A stretch of 64,000 nucleotides of DNA from Spongilla lacustris (lineage: Eukaryota; Porifera; Demospongiae; Spongillida; Spongillidae): positions 12,943,540 to 13,007,539 of the forward strand of contig OX442416.1 in the NCBI GenBank assembly GCA_949361645.1, written 5' to 3'. The notes beneath the pieces were generated by a model, which was not told the DNA's origin, ran no database searches, and saw nothing but the letters and a program-made list of their open reading frames with translations. Of the stretch, positions 1 through 15,100 are shown piece by piece. Both the position numbers and the translations under genes were made by a program. The stretch's first letter is position 1. Each line of letters opens with the position of its first letter.

Positions 1-117
1 TACATCGATAGATGAAAGCGGTATGGTTGCGCTATGAACACCAACAGCTTTCACAACTCCACGATGAATATGCCTTACACTGTATTTTCCGTTGTTGCGA
101 GGTGTGACTTTTCGTTG
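1..117 (-). CDS. probable myosin TH1-tail exon, cut by window edge
   Basis: The minus strand shows a fair acceptor (TTTTCTAAT branch-like word, then CACGCAG) followed by 39 open codons up to the edge. It contains RNNGK and ends in TIPLSSIDV. Myosin-I TH1 domains have an (R)xNGK...(I/V)PLxxV pattern in this part of the lipid-binding fold. The spacing is about three residues shorter than in MYO1B. The exon that should precede it, between 117 and 3884, was not found, so this is tentative. Confidence 0.42.
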
Positions 118-3100
118 CTGCGTGTACATGTATTAGAAAAGAGGATATGTATATACATGTACATGTACATTGCTTCATTATAGTCAAATGAAGCTTTAAC
201 ATTTCTTTGTCCAGATATTTTAAGGCCTAATAGTTGAGCCAAGGATTATTGATTGTTGCAATTATTAATTGTAATGATCAATAATCCTTGGTTGAGCAGC
301 AAATGCATACAGTTCTGGATGCATATTGACGAGTTGGCGAAACAACTGTGCACTAAATCCACTAGCTGGCTGTTAAAATCACGTGGCTATAAAATAAGTT
401 TTCGCACTGTTCTTCGCTGCAGTAGATCTCTTGGTAGGACATTTTGCAGTAGTGCATACTGCCAGCTCATAAGCGATGTTAACAAACAGAAGCGGCTGCA
501 TCTTTCACACGTGTGTTCTTACAGGTACAGGTACATGTACTACTTTTCTGAAAGTGCGCACTATCTACGCAAAGACTAAGTCCCACCCGCTAGTTAACAC
601 TTTTTAGGGGTCGATATTAGTTTCATTTGTTGAATATTTTTGGATAGTCTTTTTAGATCATTCTGCATCGTCACCAGATTGTAGCACTAAGACAATATGT
701 GATGTTTTTTTTTTACCACTACTGTATACATTTAGGCTGTAATATTAATAGCAGGTGTCCACAAAAGAAATGCAACACTTTTTATACCGGTATAACTCAG
801 AATTTGAATTAATTAACTACTTTAGGATACATTCCGCTGTTAGGCAAATACTAGCAATTCAATAATTGTAAGCGGTTAATTATACGTACATGTATCAAAA
901 CCTAAATCAACATATTCAAAGCCCTCTATCATCAGAATTATTCAAAATTAAGGTTACAGATTACTGACATTAATAAATAGCACAAGATATGAGTACAATG
1001 CAGAATTTTTTTTAATTTCAAGCCAAGTTCAATAGTGAGATATTGTCATCATTTCTTAAAGTTACATTACATGTACATGTATTAAGGTTGAATACACATT
1101 ATCTTATACATGTACATGTAAGTCCACCATTGCATTTAATGAAGTAGGAAACATTAATTAAAAATATATACATTTATAATAATAAACTCAAAGTTCATCA
1201 GTTTAATACATGTAACTATCATTCCCGTTATTCTGCAAGTATTTAATTATCTTTTCGATCATTAACCTTTAATCTCCAGGCAGCGGTCCTAGATCTAGGA
1301 TCGCTATGGTCCTAGATCTAGGACCACCATATTACAGCTTCGATATTAATTGAAATAAACATTGTATTTTCTAACTTAATATTTTATTATTAGCTCCAAT
1401 CATATTTGGATAAATATTAGTTAAGAAGAAAGCTTTATAATAATTCGTTTATTTTCTAATATGATTGCATCAGAATGAGTTTATTGCAAAAAATGGTGAA
1501 AAAAGTGACGAATGTTAATTGGTTACTTATTTTTGCTTGTAACTTCACACCCATATGTGCTCTATTTCAGGGGAACACATTTTAACATTAGTAAAACACT
1601 GCCCTATAACTTTACTCTGATTTATGCAAACATTATGCTTCAAACATTATATATGATGAGATAAACAAATTAGGTTTGAGTGATATCTATAAATGAGTGC
1701 ATTTACATGAAGAGCAAAATTAGCATTCAGGAGGAGAATTTTTATAATTGACCTAGCCAGATCCAATTCTGTATGGTACTGCTAGTTATTGCTCTTTTCT
1801 CAAATTAATTAACCAATTAAATGTTGTGATTTTAATATGCAAGTTTTATGAATTAATTATGTAGTTATTTATAAAGAGTTAAACATAGACTTTAAATAAA
1901 CATTTAATAAAAGCAATAATCTAATGTAACATATATATTATGTAAACAAATTAGGATTTAACCCTTTCTCGCCACTGAAAATGCGAAAATAGATACCTGC
2001 CAATACCAGCACTATAAGTGATTTACATGCATTTTGTGTTTACATTTTAGTTTAATGATATCAAATATTGTTAGAATATAATGAATACAATTATCAGTTA
2101 ATCAGAAGTTATATAATGTTATTCAGTGGTTTTTAGTGGCTAACATCTTGTAAGGTGTATTTTTAATACTGATAGACAAAGCAAGTATTGAAAACTGTGG
2201 TACTATTGTGTTCGTAGCAAAATTGCTGCAACCAACACGTAGAAGCATTTCAAATGGTAGGTTGTGCACCAAAAAATTTTTTTAATGTAGTATTCATCTG
2301 AAGGAAATTCCTATTGATCCTGCCCGGGGGAATCAACCACACATTCCCTGGCCAATTCTCTTTAGATACCCAGCAGCATAATTATAATTACCTAAACCTG
2401 GTTTATCATGCATTGATAGGCATGGCAACAACATTGGGGCAAATCAATGGATGTATAGATACCAAGGAACGTGTTTTGAAGGTTGAATTCATCAAATTGC
2501 AGGGATTGTGGACATTAAACAACCTTCTGAAGCTCTGAAATTGAGTAAATTTGAGCTAGTGGATCAAAAATGCAATGGACTTGTACGTAATATTAGCACG
2601 ACATGCATGATCCCATCATTAATGCAGTTAGACTAAACTTGAACAGTTCCTCAGTCCTTTTGTATAGAGACATTCAATACTACCGACTCGCTATACAATA
2701 ATGCATGCATGGCGGCACTGTAGAGTATCTGCTGCACTGTGCCACTTCCTCCTACAACTTCAGCAATACCATGCCCTTCCCCCTAAGTAGTCTGGCTGTG
2801 GTGGTCATTCTCCATTTCGTCCCTAAACGTAACAAGATTATGCGAAAGTAATTCCATATCGCAAGAACCACGCCCCCCGTTTATACAAACCCGTTCCCTT
2901 TGATCGCTTCTCTTGTCGGCTCCTCATTACTACTGAGGGCGCTGTAGCTTTCCTTGGGACTAGTAGAGGCCTCTGAACAACCTTATTCAGCATTCTCACA
3001 CAGATCACACCTCTTCTGCTTATTGTACCGCCCGATCTCTCCAGCTAAGCTGTCTTTATGAACGCTCTCGACTTTTTCCTCTGTGGTCGTGTCGTTTGAC

Positions 3101-6100
3101 CACTTAAAGTTAATCCGACACTTATGACATGCTCCTACGACATGTAAAACACGTCTAGAACAAATCTGATTCCTTTTAATCTTCCCTACAACAGCCTCAT
3201 CGACGGCAAAGTTCTTTCCCATTTTCGCGGTAATGCCAGCAAATTGATGGATGCGCAACGTTTGGATGCTTTTATCTCCTGACACAAAAAATACCATTAT
3301 GGAAAACAACCATTTCTAAGTAGCCTGGACATATCTAGATAAGGCAGAGCTGTTTCAGAATTTTCAAAACAGGCATTCCTTGTTTTCAGCAGCTTAGTTT
3401 GTCGTCCTAGATCTAGGACGATCGTCCTAGATATAGGACGGTTGGAGATTAAAGGTTAAAGGAAATCAAATTTTAATGGTGTGGTTTGTATCTATCATCA
3501 AAATGACTTCAGTGCAACTAGAAGAAGTGAAAATTTTAATGAGCAAAATTCCTTCTGTTGTCTGCTTTCATGTCGCAAATTTCAATAATCCAACAAAAAA
3601 TAGGGTAATGTAGGGTGATTTAAATTCTAGTGTGTTCGTGCAACTAGCAATTACTTTATTGCTGTGTAGGAAGCAATTTATAGTAGGCATTGCAAAGTCA
3701 ATTCCAGGAAATTAAAAATGAAACATGTAGTTTCCATGCTGGCTTCTCATTTATCCATTGTCCCTTTGCTCCACAAGTCAAAATGTAAAATTGATAAAGC
3801 TCTAGGGCTATTCAGGGCTAGTCGTCTGAGAGCTCACCCCCCCTCCCTCCCCCAAAAGGTCAATTGGTCCCAGCAATTCTTACCCTCCAAAAGTGGTAGA
3901 TAGTTCTAAGATGATCAGATGCCTCCTTGAGATATGTTGGAGGCGTCGGCCATTTCTTGTCAATGGGCGAGTTGCTGGGAAGGTGAGATCTCAGATGCTC
4001 CAAATATTTACAGCACTGTTGGGAAAAAAACAAGGTTTTCTTAACACACATGTACATGTAATACATGAATATTGCAGAATGCAGTGTACATGTATTTCAC
4101 TGTACACATTCACCCACATGTCATATACAGTAGCGGTCACAAAAAGTTTACGTTTATTATTATGCCGTTGCCATTGCATGTCGTTGGGATAATCGGCTAG
4201 TCGGTCCAACTGTACTGCACGGTAACGGTATTATTTGGCACTCATTTATCACTTTTGACACGTAACGCCATTAGATTTAAACGGTATGTTAATTGAATAC
4301 CGCTCCAGAGCATGTTTTCTGCGTGTGCATTATCGATCGCGTTCGTGAACGTTCAAATGCTGCGAGGTTTCACGAACGTTCATTTCGAACGCATCACGAT
4401 ATGGCTACGCTAAGAACAGCAATAAAGATTTCTCAGAAAGTTGGCAAAACAAATGTATCTTTGGAGTAGAGGCTATTCAGCAATGTTGTAAACGGTTGCT
4501 CGAACGGTTGCACAACAATTAGATTTATTGTATAGGGTCTACTTCTAGGGGCCTATGGGAACCATGGTATGTACAGGTGGTTACTGCTTATCCCTGGGAA
4601 ATGATTTTTGCCTCCATATAACCTTGGAATTTACAAGTAGATGTGCTGATTGATGATCATTTGACACCTCATCCTTATGTGCCTATCAATGGGGAGGAGG
4701 GGTTGTGTGTACTGATGTGCCTATCAAAGGGGAGGAGGGGTGTTAGAACTCATGTGCTTATCAAAGGGGAGGAGGGGGTGTTCGTAATGATGTGCCTATC
4801 AAAGGGGAGGAGTGGGTTGTTCGTACTAATGTGCGTACTGATGCGCCTATCAAAGGGAGGAGGGGGTTGTGTGTACTCATACCTATCAAAGGGGAGGAGG
4901 GGTTTGTCCGTACTCATGTGCCTATCAGAGGGGAGGAGGGGGTGTTCGTACTGAGTGTCTATCAAAGGGGAGAAGGGGGTTCAATGTCCGTACACATCTG
5001 CCTATCAAAGGGGAGGAGTGGGTTGTTCATACTGATGTGCCAATCAAAGGGGAGGAGAGGGTTGTGTGTACACATGTGCCTATCAAAGGGGAAGTGGGGG
5101 CTGTGTGTACTCATGCCTATCAAAGGGGAGGAGGGGGCTGTGTGTACTCATGCCTATCAAAGGGGAGGAGGGGTTTGTCCGTACTGATGTGCCTATCAAA
5201 GGGGAGGAGGGGGCTGTTTGTTCCTGGGCGGTTATCCTTGCTTGTGGCAACAAAACTGGAGATGCGTTTCAACTTTCGTCCGACCACATACATGTACACA
5301 TACATGTATGTACATGTACAGAATGTTCAGCATATTGGTTACTGTACATGTACATGTATGAAAGGTTAGTGTTTGGTGACAAGAAAGAGCTGTTAATTCA
5401 ATCCTAATTCTATCACATTCCCATGGTGGCAATGAGAGACATCACCACCATCAGAAACATCATAAGCAGACCACACATGCATAGGGCACTTCCTATACAT
5501 ATGCACACATACATGTACAAGTACACTGTAAGCACACATGCATAGGGCACTTCCTATACATATGCACACATACATGTACAGGTACACTGTAAGCACACAT
5601 GCATAGGGCACTTCCTATACATATGCACACATACATGTACAGGTACACTGTAAGCACACATGCATAGGGCACTTCCTATACATATGCACACATACATGTA
5701 CAGGTACACTGTAAACACACATGCACTTACCATGACCCTCCACGTGAAGCCACATATGACTGGTACAGCTGATTCCTTTGAGCGTGTCTTCAGTGTACGT
5801 CTTACCTACAAATGGAAGGTGCCCCAGGTAATATATAATTATGTACACCCATCACATACATGTACCACACCATCACATACATGTACCACACCATCACATA
5901 CCACACCAATTACATGTACATACACTGTACACATGTACATGTACATGTACCGGTGTATTACATGTATATATCAGACTGAAGTAGCCTCATCCCCAGGCCA
6001 TCAATTAAAGTTTGGGAAAAAGACGACCTGGTCTCCATTGCAACTCTAGCCATTACCAAGAAAAGTGGTAATCGTATACTTTTGTATTTATTTGTACACC

Positions 6101-9100
6101 TTTCCTACACCAGCGTAAACTCTTCCTCGTCCCAGACCGTTGTGTATGTAGAGTTCCATACGTCCACTTACTATCCCTTGCTCCTTGGACCAAGTTCTTA
6201 CCTCTACGATTGGTACAGTAACACCACACGCTACTTGCAATCTTTAGCTGAAGCCACAATGCTGAAAACCTACATGTACTTGTACAGTACTCTCATGGTA
6301 CAGTGAGACAATCCATAGTAGAGCACCACAACTTTCGCCACGACCCTCTCAAATCCTTTTCATTTTTCAGCAATCTAATAGGGCTCATTGAGATTAGTTA
6401 TTATGCACAGTTTTACTTTCGGATACACTTCGGTTAATTGACAATATTTTGTCAACTTCGTAAGCGCCACGAAATTTTGTGATCACTATGACTGTTTTGC
6501 AAAGCTACAGTAATGTGTCCATAAGGTTTTGATTGAAACTGTTACTAATACTAGAATGCACTCACCTCATGGGTGTACACATATGTATGTGTTGTGTGAA
6601 AACCTTAATAAACTTAATATTTTGACTAGTTGTTTTACACTTCTCAAATTATCTCAAAACACCCCTATTCATTTCTCTATTTCAATTTAACCCCATGACA
6701 AGATAGGTTATGAAGTAGTTAATGCATCAAAATTAATTTAGGGTATCCGTTCCGCTAGTAAGTTATAAATTAATTTGTGTCAATGTTTCTTTGAGCTGCC
6801 GCTTGACCACAAAGTTTACACAGACGTAATGATGCTATTAAAACAGACGTAACTACGTAGAAGGGCGTAGCCCAAGTTGCAAAAGAACGGGAAGGTCACG
6901 TTGCACGCTGCGCTACGCTTGCTAATATGCACTTTTAGCACGCATGACACTTCAATTCCGATACAACAATAGTAGCGCTCTATAAAGCATAACAAAACTG
7001 TACGTGCTATATTTATCTACTCATATACATGTGCACAAAGGATCACACCATATGTGTAGTGCTGTAGCAAATTAAAAAAAAAAAACTAACTGCTCAGTCC
7101 AACTTGAAGGCCCCTACATGTAATTTGACAAACACACGATTTGCCCCTAATTTGAAAAACCCACCCCCCCGATTTATACTTATATGACCCCCCACTGCTA
7201 CAGGCTTAGTGATACTGTATCGCTCGAAGAGCCCTTCAAGTTGGACTGAGCAGTTAGTTAGTTTTTTTTTTGCTATAGCACTACACATATGGTGTGATCC
7301 TTTGTGCACATGTATATGAGTAGATAAATATAGCACGTACAGTTTTGCTATGCTTTATAGAGCGCTACTATTGTTGTATCGGAATTGAAGTGTCATGCGT
7401 GCTAAAAGTGCATATTAGCAAGCGTAGCGCAGCGTGCAACGTGACCTTCCCGTTCTTTTGCAACTTGGGCTACGCCCTTTACGTAGTTTAAGGCCATTTA
7501 AACTTGATTAGTTGTTTCTCGGGCAAAAGTATAATAAAATGGGGTCGGTAGGTAGGGCAAAAAAAATAAATATAACACATGAATATAATTACACACCGCA
7601 CGCTACAAATGAGTAGTTGGGCGTAGCCCGACCTTCGCGTATTGGCGGAAGGTCGGGCATCAAGCTATATGTGATAATAGCCCACATATGTGATAATAGG
7701 GGCCCACATACGCTATCAGATGGGTACAAATCCAAGTATAGGCTTGATATCCGACCTTCCGCCAATACGCGAATGCCCAACTAACAAATGAATTCGTTGC
7801 CTCTAAGTCTTGACAACGTTGTTGGGACGGCCGACTTTGTGCGTTTTGCCTTCTGATTGGCACAGAAAACATAGGGGACGGACAAGTGCATACTGCCTTT
7901 GCAGCTCCGCTAGGCCTTCAGTTACAAAACCTTCTGCCATACCGCAGTAGAAGCAAGATCGTGACCTCAGCGACTGTTTCGCTACCTAAATTGACTTCCA
8001 GCCTTTCAATCAGGGCACCAAAGTTGTCATCCGTGTCGCATTTCATGATGCTTCTCCTGCTCTACAAACTGCTACGCTCGGCCATGTAAATTTACCATTC
8101 ATTTTTATCCCCGATCTAATTTTCCGTATATTCTGAAATTTCTTTTTTTTTTTTGCAAAGCATTTTTTTTTGGGTCGGTCGGGCCCGAGAAACAACTAAT
8201 CGAGTTTGAATGGCCATACGTCTGTTTTAATAGCATCGTTACGTCTGTGTAAACTTTGTGGTCAAGCGGCAGCTCAAAGAAACATAATGTTTTTGACATA
8301 AATCAATTTATAACTTACTAGCGGAACGGAGACCCTAAATCAATTTTAATGCATTAACTACTTCATAACCTATCTTGTCATGGGGTTAAATTGAAATAGA
8401 GAAAGGAATAGGGGTGTTTTGAGATAATTTGAGAAGTGTAAAACAACTAGTCAAAATATTAAGTTTATTAAGGTTTTCACACAACACATACATATGTGTA
8501 CACCCATGAGGTGATTGCATTCTAGGGTTAGTAACAGTTTCAATCAAAACCTTATGGACACATTACTGTAGCTTTGCAAAACAGTCATAGTGATCACAAA
8601 ATTTCGTGGCGCTTACGAAGTTGACAAAATATTGTCAATTAACCGAAGTGTATCCGAAAGTAAAACTGTGCATAATAACTAATCTCAATGAGCCCTATTA
8701 GATTGCTGAAAAATGAAAAGGCTTTGAGAGGGTCGTGGCGAAAGTTGTGGTGCTCTACTATGGATTGTCTTGTGTGCACTCATTGGCAAAGGCCTTGTCC
8801 ATCGATACCAGACTCCTATTCGCCACCAAAGTTTTCCAAGTGTGTAGGGTAGTGCGTACCACGAGAGTTTTCAGCACAATTGGTAGCGTGAGGTAGCCAG
8901 CCTACACGTACCAATCGTAGAGGTAAGAACTTGGTCCAAGGAGCATGGGATAGTAAGTTGACGTACGAAACTCTACATACACAACGGTCTGGGACGAGGA
9001 AGAGTTTACACTGAAAACGAGATGGTGTACGGAAAGGTGTACAAACCAAAAAAGTAATACGATTACCACTTTTCTTGGTAATGGCTAGCGCATGCGCACT

Positions 9101-12100
9101 AACAGAGTTGCAATGGAGACCAGGCCGTCTTTTAAACTTTAATTGACGACCTGGGGACGAGGCTAGGACTGAATGTACACGTAATGTACATGTAGTCTTG
9201 TTTTCAATATTATACCCTGCTGAAATGCCTATTCTTACATGTTCATGCCAGATACCCATCAATTATTTAAAATTACCAAGCAACTTTAACCATTTCACAG
9301 CACCTGTCCAATGTACACATACACCACACCCACCATGTACATGTACATCTACACACTCAGCTCATACATGCACATGTATTAATCATGCCTTGTGCATCTA
9401 CATGTACATGTACATATAGTAATACTATATTCTGCATTACATCCAGTCCTCCACCCCACACATCAGGTACTTTCCCCTACCTCCACCTGCACTCACCAGC
9501 CACCCCCTGAAGTACTTCTGTATCACCACGGCAGCAGCACTTGCCCTAGCTGCATGCCTCATCTCCTTGTACAGCCTTCTGGCTTTCCAGCCATAGAAGT
9601 ACTTTGCTATGATACCCACTGCCCACACCTCCTTCTTCTTGTTGATCCGTCGCCTTAGCAACCTGCGGAGCTGAACAAACAGTAAAAGAAAGTAGTGATG
9701 GACAGGCCCCACATGCATGTACATAAGGGTGACATGTAGTGATGGACAGGCCCCACACACATAAGGGGGACATATAGTGATGGACCGGCCCCACATGCAT
9801 GTACATAAGGGTGACATGTAGTGATGGACAGGCCCCACACACATAAGGGGGACATACAATAATGATGGACAGGTCCCACACACATAAGGGGGGACGCACA
9901 CACATGATACATGTACATGAATACATGTATGTCTCAAACAAATCTACAATTTACATTGCACATGTACATTGTAGATATAAATACGACATCCCTAACACAT
10001 GTACATGTACCCCGTAAATTAAAAAACGATGCCATTGCATACAAAAACAGCCATACATGTAAATATGTCTAATTGCACAGTCTTCAAAACGTGATGTACA
10101 TGTATCTCCTTGATTGTGCAATATAGGGAGTTGCATTTTGCACATTTAGAAAGCGGTCCCGTGTCTATAGAAGTAATGCATCATTCCGAAGATATTCACA
10201 TTCAAATAAGCGGCAAGATTTTGCGAATTTTGTACTTGAAGCCCGCACTAACATGTACTTGAATGGGAATATCTTAGGAACGATGTATTGCAAATTAAAC
10301 CATCTTTGGACTTCTATAGACACAGGACCGCTTTGTAAATGCGCAAAATGAATACCTGCATACATGTACATCCATGGTAAAGACACCAACCTTACCTTCC
10401 ACACATAATAGTACCTCCTGATGACCGCTACAGCCCTCAGGGACCTTTTCTTGAGTATTCTCCTCCTCAGCTCTCTCCGTACCTGCAAGTGTGTGTGTGT
10501 AAGTGTGTGTGTGTGTGTGTGTAAGTGTGTGTAAGTGTGTGTGTGTGTGTGTGTGTGTATAGAAGGCACATGTAAATGTACACAGTGTACATGGTACAAT
10601 CTAATACTATAATTTCCAACGTCCGTACGTCCGTCCGTACGTCCGTCCGTACGTCCGCGTAACCACCTATTTATAAACTCCGCCTAGCATCTACAATTGT
10701 GGGTTTGAACATAACTTGCAACGCGTACCTAGCAACCAATAGAAACGACCACTCCCACACAAAAGTATATAGCAACGACCAATGGCAATTGACCGGTGTT
10801 CATTCTTATCGTACAGACCGGAAGTAGTACTATTATTGCGTGCGCGGGCTATTAAACAGGTTGCGTAGTAACCGTATATTACAACAGGTGGTAGATTACT
10901 GTATGTAAAAAAAATAAAAAAACATTCTGCACTTCTTATAGAACCACTTCCGTGATTTTTCACGGGGTAACGCTACTTATTGACCAATGGCAATTGACCG
11001 GTGTTCATATTTATCGTTACAGACTGGAAGTATTTCATTGTGCGCGCTATTTAATAGGACCATGGTAGATTACTGTATGTAAAAAACATTGACTTCTATA
11101 CAATCAGCTCCGTGATTATTCACGGGCTAAGTCTAGTGTATGTAATATTTATAATCAACTGTACATGTTTATTACTACATGTACATGTATACATAATATG
11201 GCAGGGGAATAAGCAGCTTTTCTGGCAATGTGCATGCCATTGATGGATGAACTGTGTATACATGTACATTATAACATGCACATACATGTACAGTAGCGGC
11301 CAAAATAAAAGTCACTGCACACATGTACCTTCCACATGAGGAAGTACTTCCTGATGGTCACCACAGCTGTCTTGGCCTTGATGCCCTTCTTCAGACGCCT
11401 CAGCTCCTTACGAGCCTGTGAGGGGGAGTGGTTGGATCACGTGAGGGGGAGTGGTTGGATCACGTGAAGGGGAGTGGTTGGATAAGGTGAGGGGGAGTGG
11501 TTGGATCAGGTGAGGGGGAGTGGTTTACACTCAGCAATGTACATGTGTATGTCTGGCAGTGACTTGTTTGGCATCAAATTGAAGCTTAAGCTATGTAGAA
11601 TCTATGTTGTTGGTGAAAGGGTTAAGCACACATTATTGCAATAGCACAATTATCAAAGATTGAGATGCATTGCAGATTTTTTCTTTCAACAGGCCTGAAG
11701 GGGCCATTAATATTGTTTTTAAAAACAATAGTCTGTTTATAGATAAGTTCTCGAGTTTTACGAGTGATCACCATCTTTAATGTTATGCATTTATTTAAGC
11801 ACTACATGTATTAAGTGTTTGTTGATAACCACAAACCAAAGCTAAGAAAACTGGTACATGTACATGTACATGTAGTAGCACCCTCCCTCCCCACACCTAC
11901 ATCCCTCCCCATACCACCATCCCTCAGCTCATACAATGTAGGTGCAGACTCACTATCCATCCTCTGTAGTACTTCTGTATCACAATCACAGCACTCCTCC
12001 TCATACGATACCTCTTCACACACTGAAACGAGAGAGGCCACTAATATCACACACATGTACATACATGGAGTTTAGCGTTAGGTTTACACTGCACACACAA

Positions 12101-15100
12101 GTAACATGCACTCATCACATGGTCACGTGACTCACCACATGGGTCCTGTAGCAAGATGAGAGCACTATTTGGGCCCTCCTTAATGCCTTGAACTGAAAGT
12201 AAAGATGCAAGAGCATAAGCACACCTCCACCACTTCACTCCCTCCATCATCACCTGTCTCTCCTCCCCTTCCCTCCCTCACCCTCTTTCTCTTCACCCAG
12301 CCCCTGTAGGTCCTCTGGATCAACGTGGCTATCTCCTCCACTTTCTTCCTTCTGTGCTCCTCCAATTCAAATACGGTTTTAGGACTTCTGATAAAGATCT
12401 TTGACCTTCCCATAGAGAAGTCCTCACCATGTTTCCCTATTGCCTGGATAACGGTGGAGCTACGTGGTTTACACACATACATGTACAATGTATTCAAGTA
12501 TGCTATATACATGTACTGTACATGTAGATGTACATGTAGATGTACATGTAGATGTACATGTAATGTACATGTAATGTACACATGTAATGTATGCATGAAA
12601 ACATACACATTGCAACACACATTTTCAAATTTTCTATTTCTTTACCCCCTTCCTACATTATTTCATTCACCCGTTCCTACCTTTAATATTTCTTTAACCC
12701 CTTCTTTTGCTTTGCCCCTCCAGTTGGGCCACGTTTGCTTCGACAACATCTTGTACCTATAATAGATGAGCAAATATATAAACACCTGTGGTGTGCTAGC
12801 TTTGCAAGATATACATGTACATGTACTGTAATGTAGCATATCATGTGGATATTTGTGTGTAGACCAAAGGAAACATGGCCTTACCTGGAGAGTGCCTGGT
12901 CATATAGCTGTCTATAGGCATAGCCTGCCCTTCTCACTTTGATGTTCTCAATAAGTCCTAGGTAGTTGGCCTGGTGACGCACCAATTCTTCACTGAAGTT
13001 CCTTGGTTCCTTGAGATCATTGGGCTGTGTGTACATGTGGTGTGTGAGGATGTGTGGTTGATAGTGAATGTTAATGTATATGTATATAGAAGAGGGAGTG
13101 GCTTCCCCAGAACAACATTCACCCAATGTAACCTGTGCACAGACCACACCCACACTGGTCAGTTCTTTCCACCACATACATGTACATGTATGTACAAATA
13201 CGTATAATGTGTACATGTACATACCTTGATACATCTGATGTAGTTGGGGTTCTTGCACAGGAGGTTCTTCATCAGATCAGCTACAGACGTCTGAAAGATG
13301 TCAGATACATGTACATGTACAAGTATACAGATTTGGCATATAACTGCTATACATACATGTAATAATTACATCATATTGAGTTGCCTAATACAAGCGTTCC
13401 CACGACAATACCTATATGTACATGTATAATAAGAAACGTATGGTATTATGTCATCGATGGACAATTTGTTTGCCACTTTTGACTAGCGGTGTCTTCACAG
13501 AATGAAAGAGGAGAGCCAAATGACGAGAGGCTGAGAATATCGAGATAATTCTTTGGTGCTAACCCTGAGGGTGTTTGTTCATGAGAGCTACATGTAGAAG
13601 TAAAAAAAAGCTAGAGTCTGCTTGTGACAGCTAGCTTGCTAATGAAGAATAGAACCAAACTGTGAGAAGGCAGTGCATGGAACATTTTGATAAGACTTTT
13701 GATCTAGAACAGCTGCAAAGGTGACAGCTGGATTGTTATGTCATACAAACCTACATGTACATGTACAGTATGTGTTGTTCTTGTACATGTATATATTTTA
13801 CTGCATCGGTTGTGGAACAAGATATATTCACTCTGAGAAAGTTAGTGGTATATAGGACTTTAAGGCAATGGTGGTGTAAAAAGTACATGTAATAGAACTA
13901 TAGTGATTGTAGATACGATAAACACATTTCTATATTTAGCAACATAAATGTAATGCAGTTCTACAGAAGTGCTAAATATAGGAATATTGTGTTTATCGTA
14001 TCTGCAATCACTTACTGCAAACACATGCATATTCCAATTAAAGCCTTCCATCCTTACCCTGAATTGATAACCAGCTGTGAGTGGCCTCTTGATGGACTTT
14101 GTATCTGGACCTCCTAAACAGAACAAAACCCAAATGTAACAAGCCTACTAGCAAAAAACTGGTGCCCAGGCCCCAATTACAGGGGTGGCATATATATGTA
14201 GGGCCTGGTGTACATTGACAAGGATCTAGCGTGCATGCGTTAGCCATTAAGTACCATAAAACTTGGTAATCGCATACATGTAATTCTGTAATTGGAAAAA
14301 ATAATGCAAACGACGTATATATGACACCCGTAATAACGGCCTGGGATGAGGAAAAGCTAGCACTGAGAACGCGATAGTATAAAAAAGGTTCAAAGTAAAA
14401 AAGTATATGCATGCACGCTAGGACCTTGCAAATGAACACCACGCCCTATTTACCACCCCCATAATTTAGAGCCTGGGGACGAGGATACATGTAGCTCCCT
14501 GGGTAACATGATAATAGCTACATGTAATGTACATGTACATGGTAGTGTTACTGATACATGTACATGTACCACATACTGTACATGTAAGGAGAACAAAACC
14601 AAACTGTAACATTGACCATGCATTACATTACAACATGTACATGCAACATTCAATAGTGTGCTTAAAATCATTATTGCAGCCCACCCTCCCAATGGCCCAC
14701 ACAACCTTACCTTCTTGGAACAGCTCCTTCAGCAGGGTCCTGTCACATGCATACATGGCCTGTGAGAGGCTCTTGTACAGAAGGTCCCTGTTCTTGTCTA
14801 GGAAGCCCTCCACACTGTAGGTGACCTGGAGACATCACAGTGGGTGTAAGCATGGGGAGGAGGATACAGCATTGCATAAGACTGGGGAAGTGGTGTGGGA
14901 GGGGTCACACCCACCACTGCAGCGTAGTGAAGCAGCCTGAACTGGTTCCTCGTGAGGAGAGAGTCACTGTAGAATTCCTTCATGGCCCTGCTCTGGAAGT
15001 GGGCATGTCCTACACAGTTCTTGTTCAGGCAGTCCATGAACGTGTCATCACTGGTCTGGGGAGGAGAGATACAGGAATGTGTATCAGGAGTGTGAGAGCA

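Noticed and set aside
253..579. 108-codon plus-strand ORF
   Set aside because: No recognisable motif, it overlaps a palindrome, and it lies in what should be a 3' myosin intron.
8816..9262. 148-codon minus-strand ORF
   Set aside because: It covers the arm and flank of the foldback element and has no recognisable domain.
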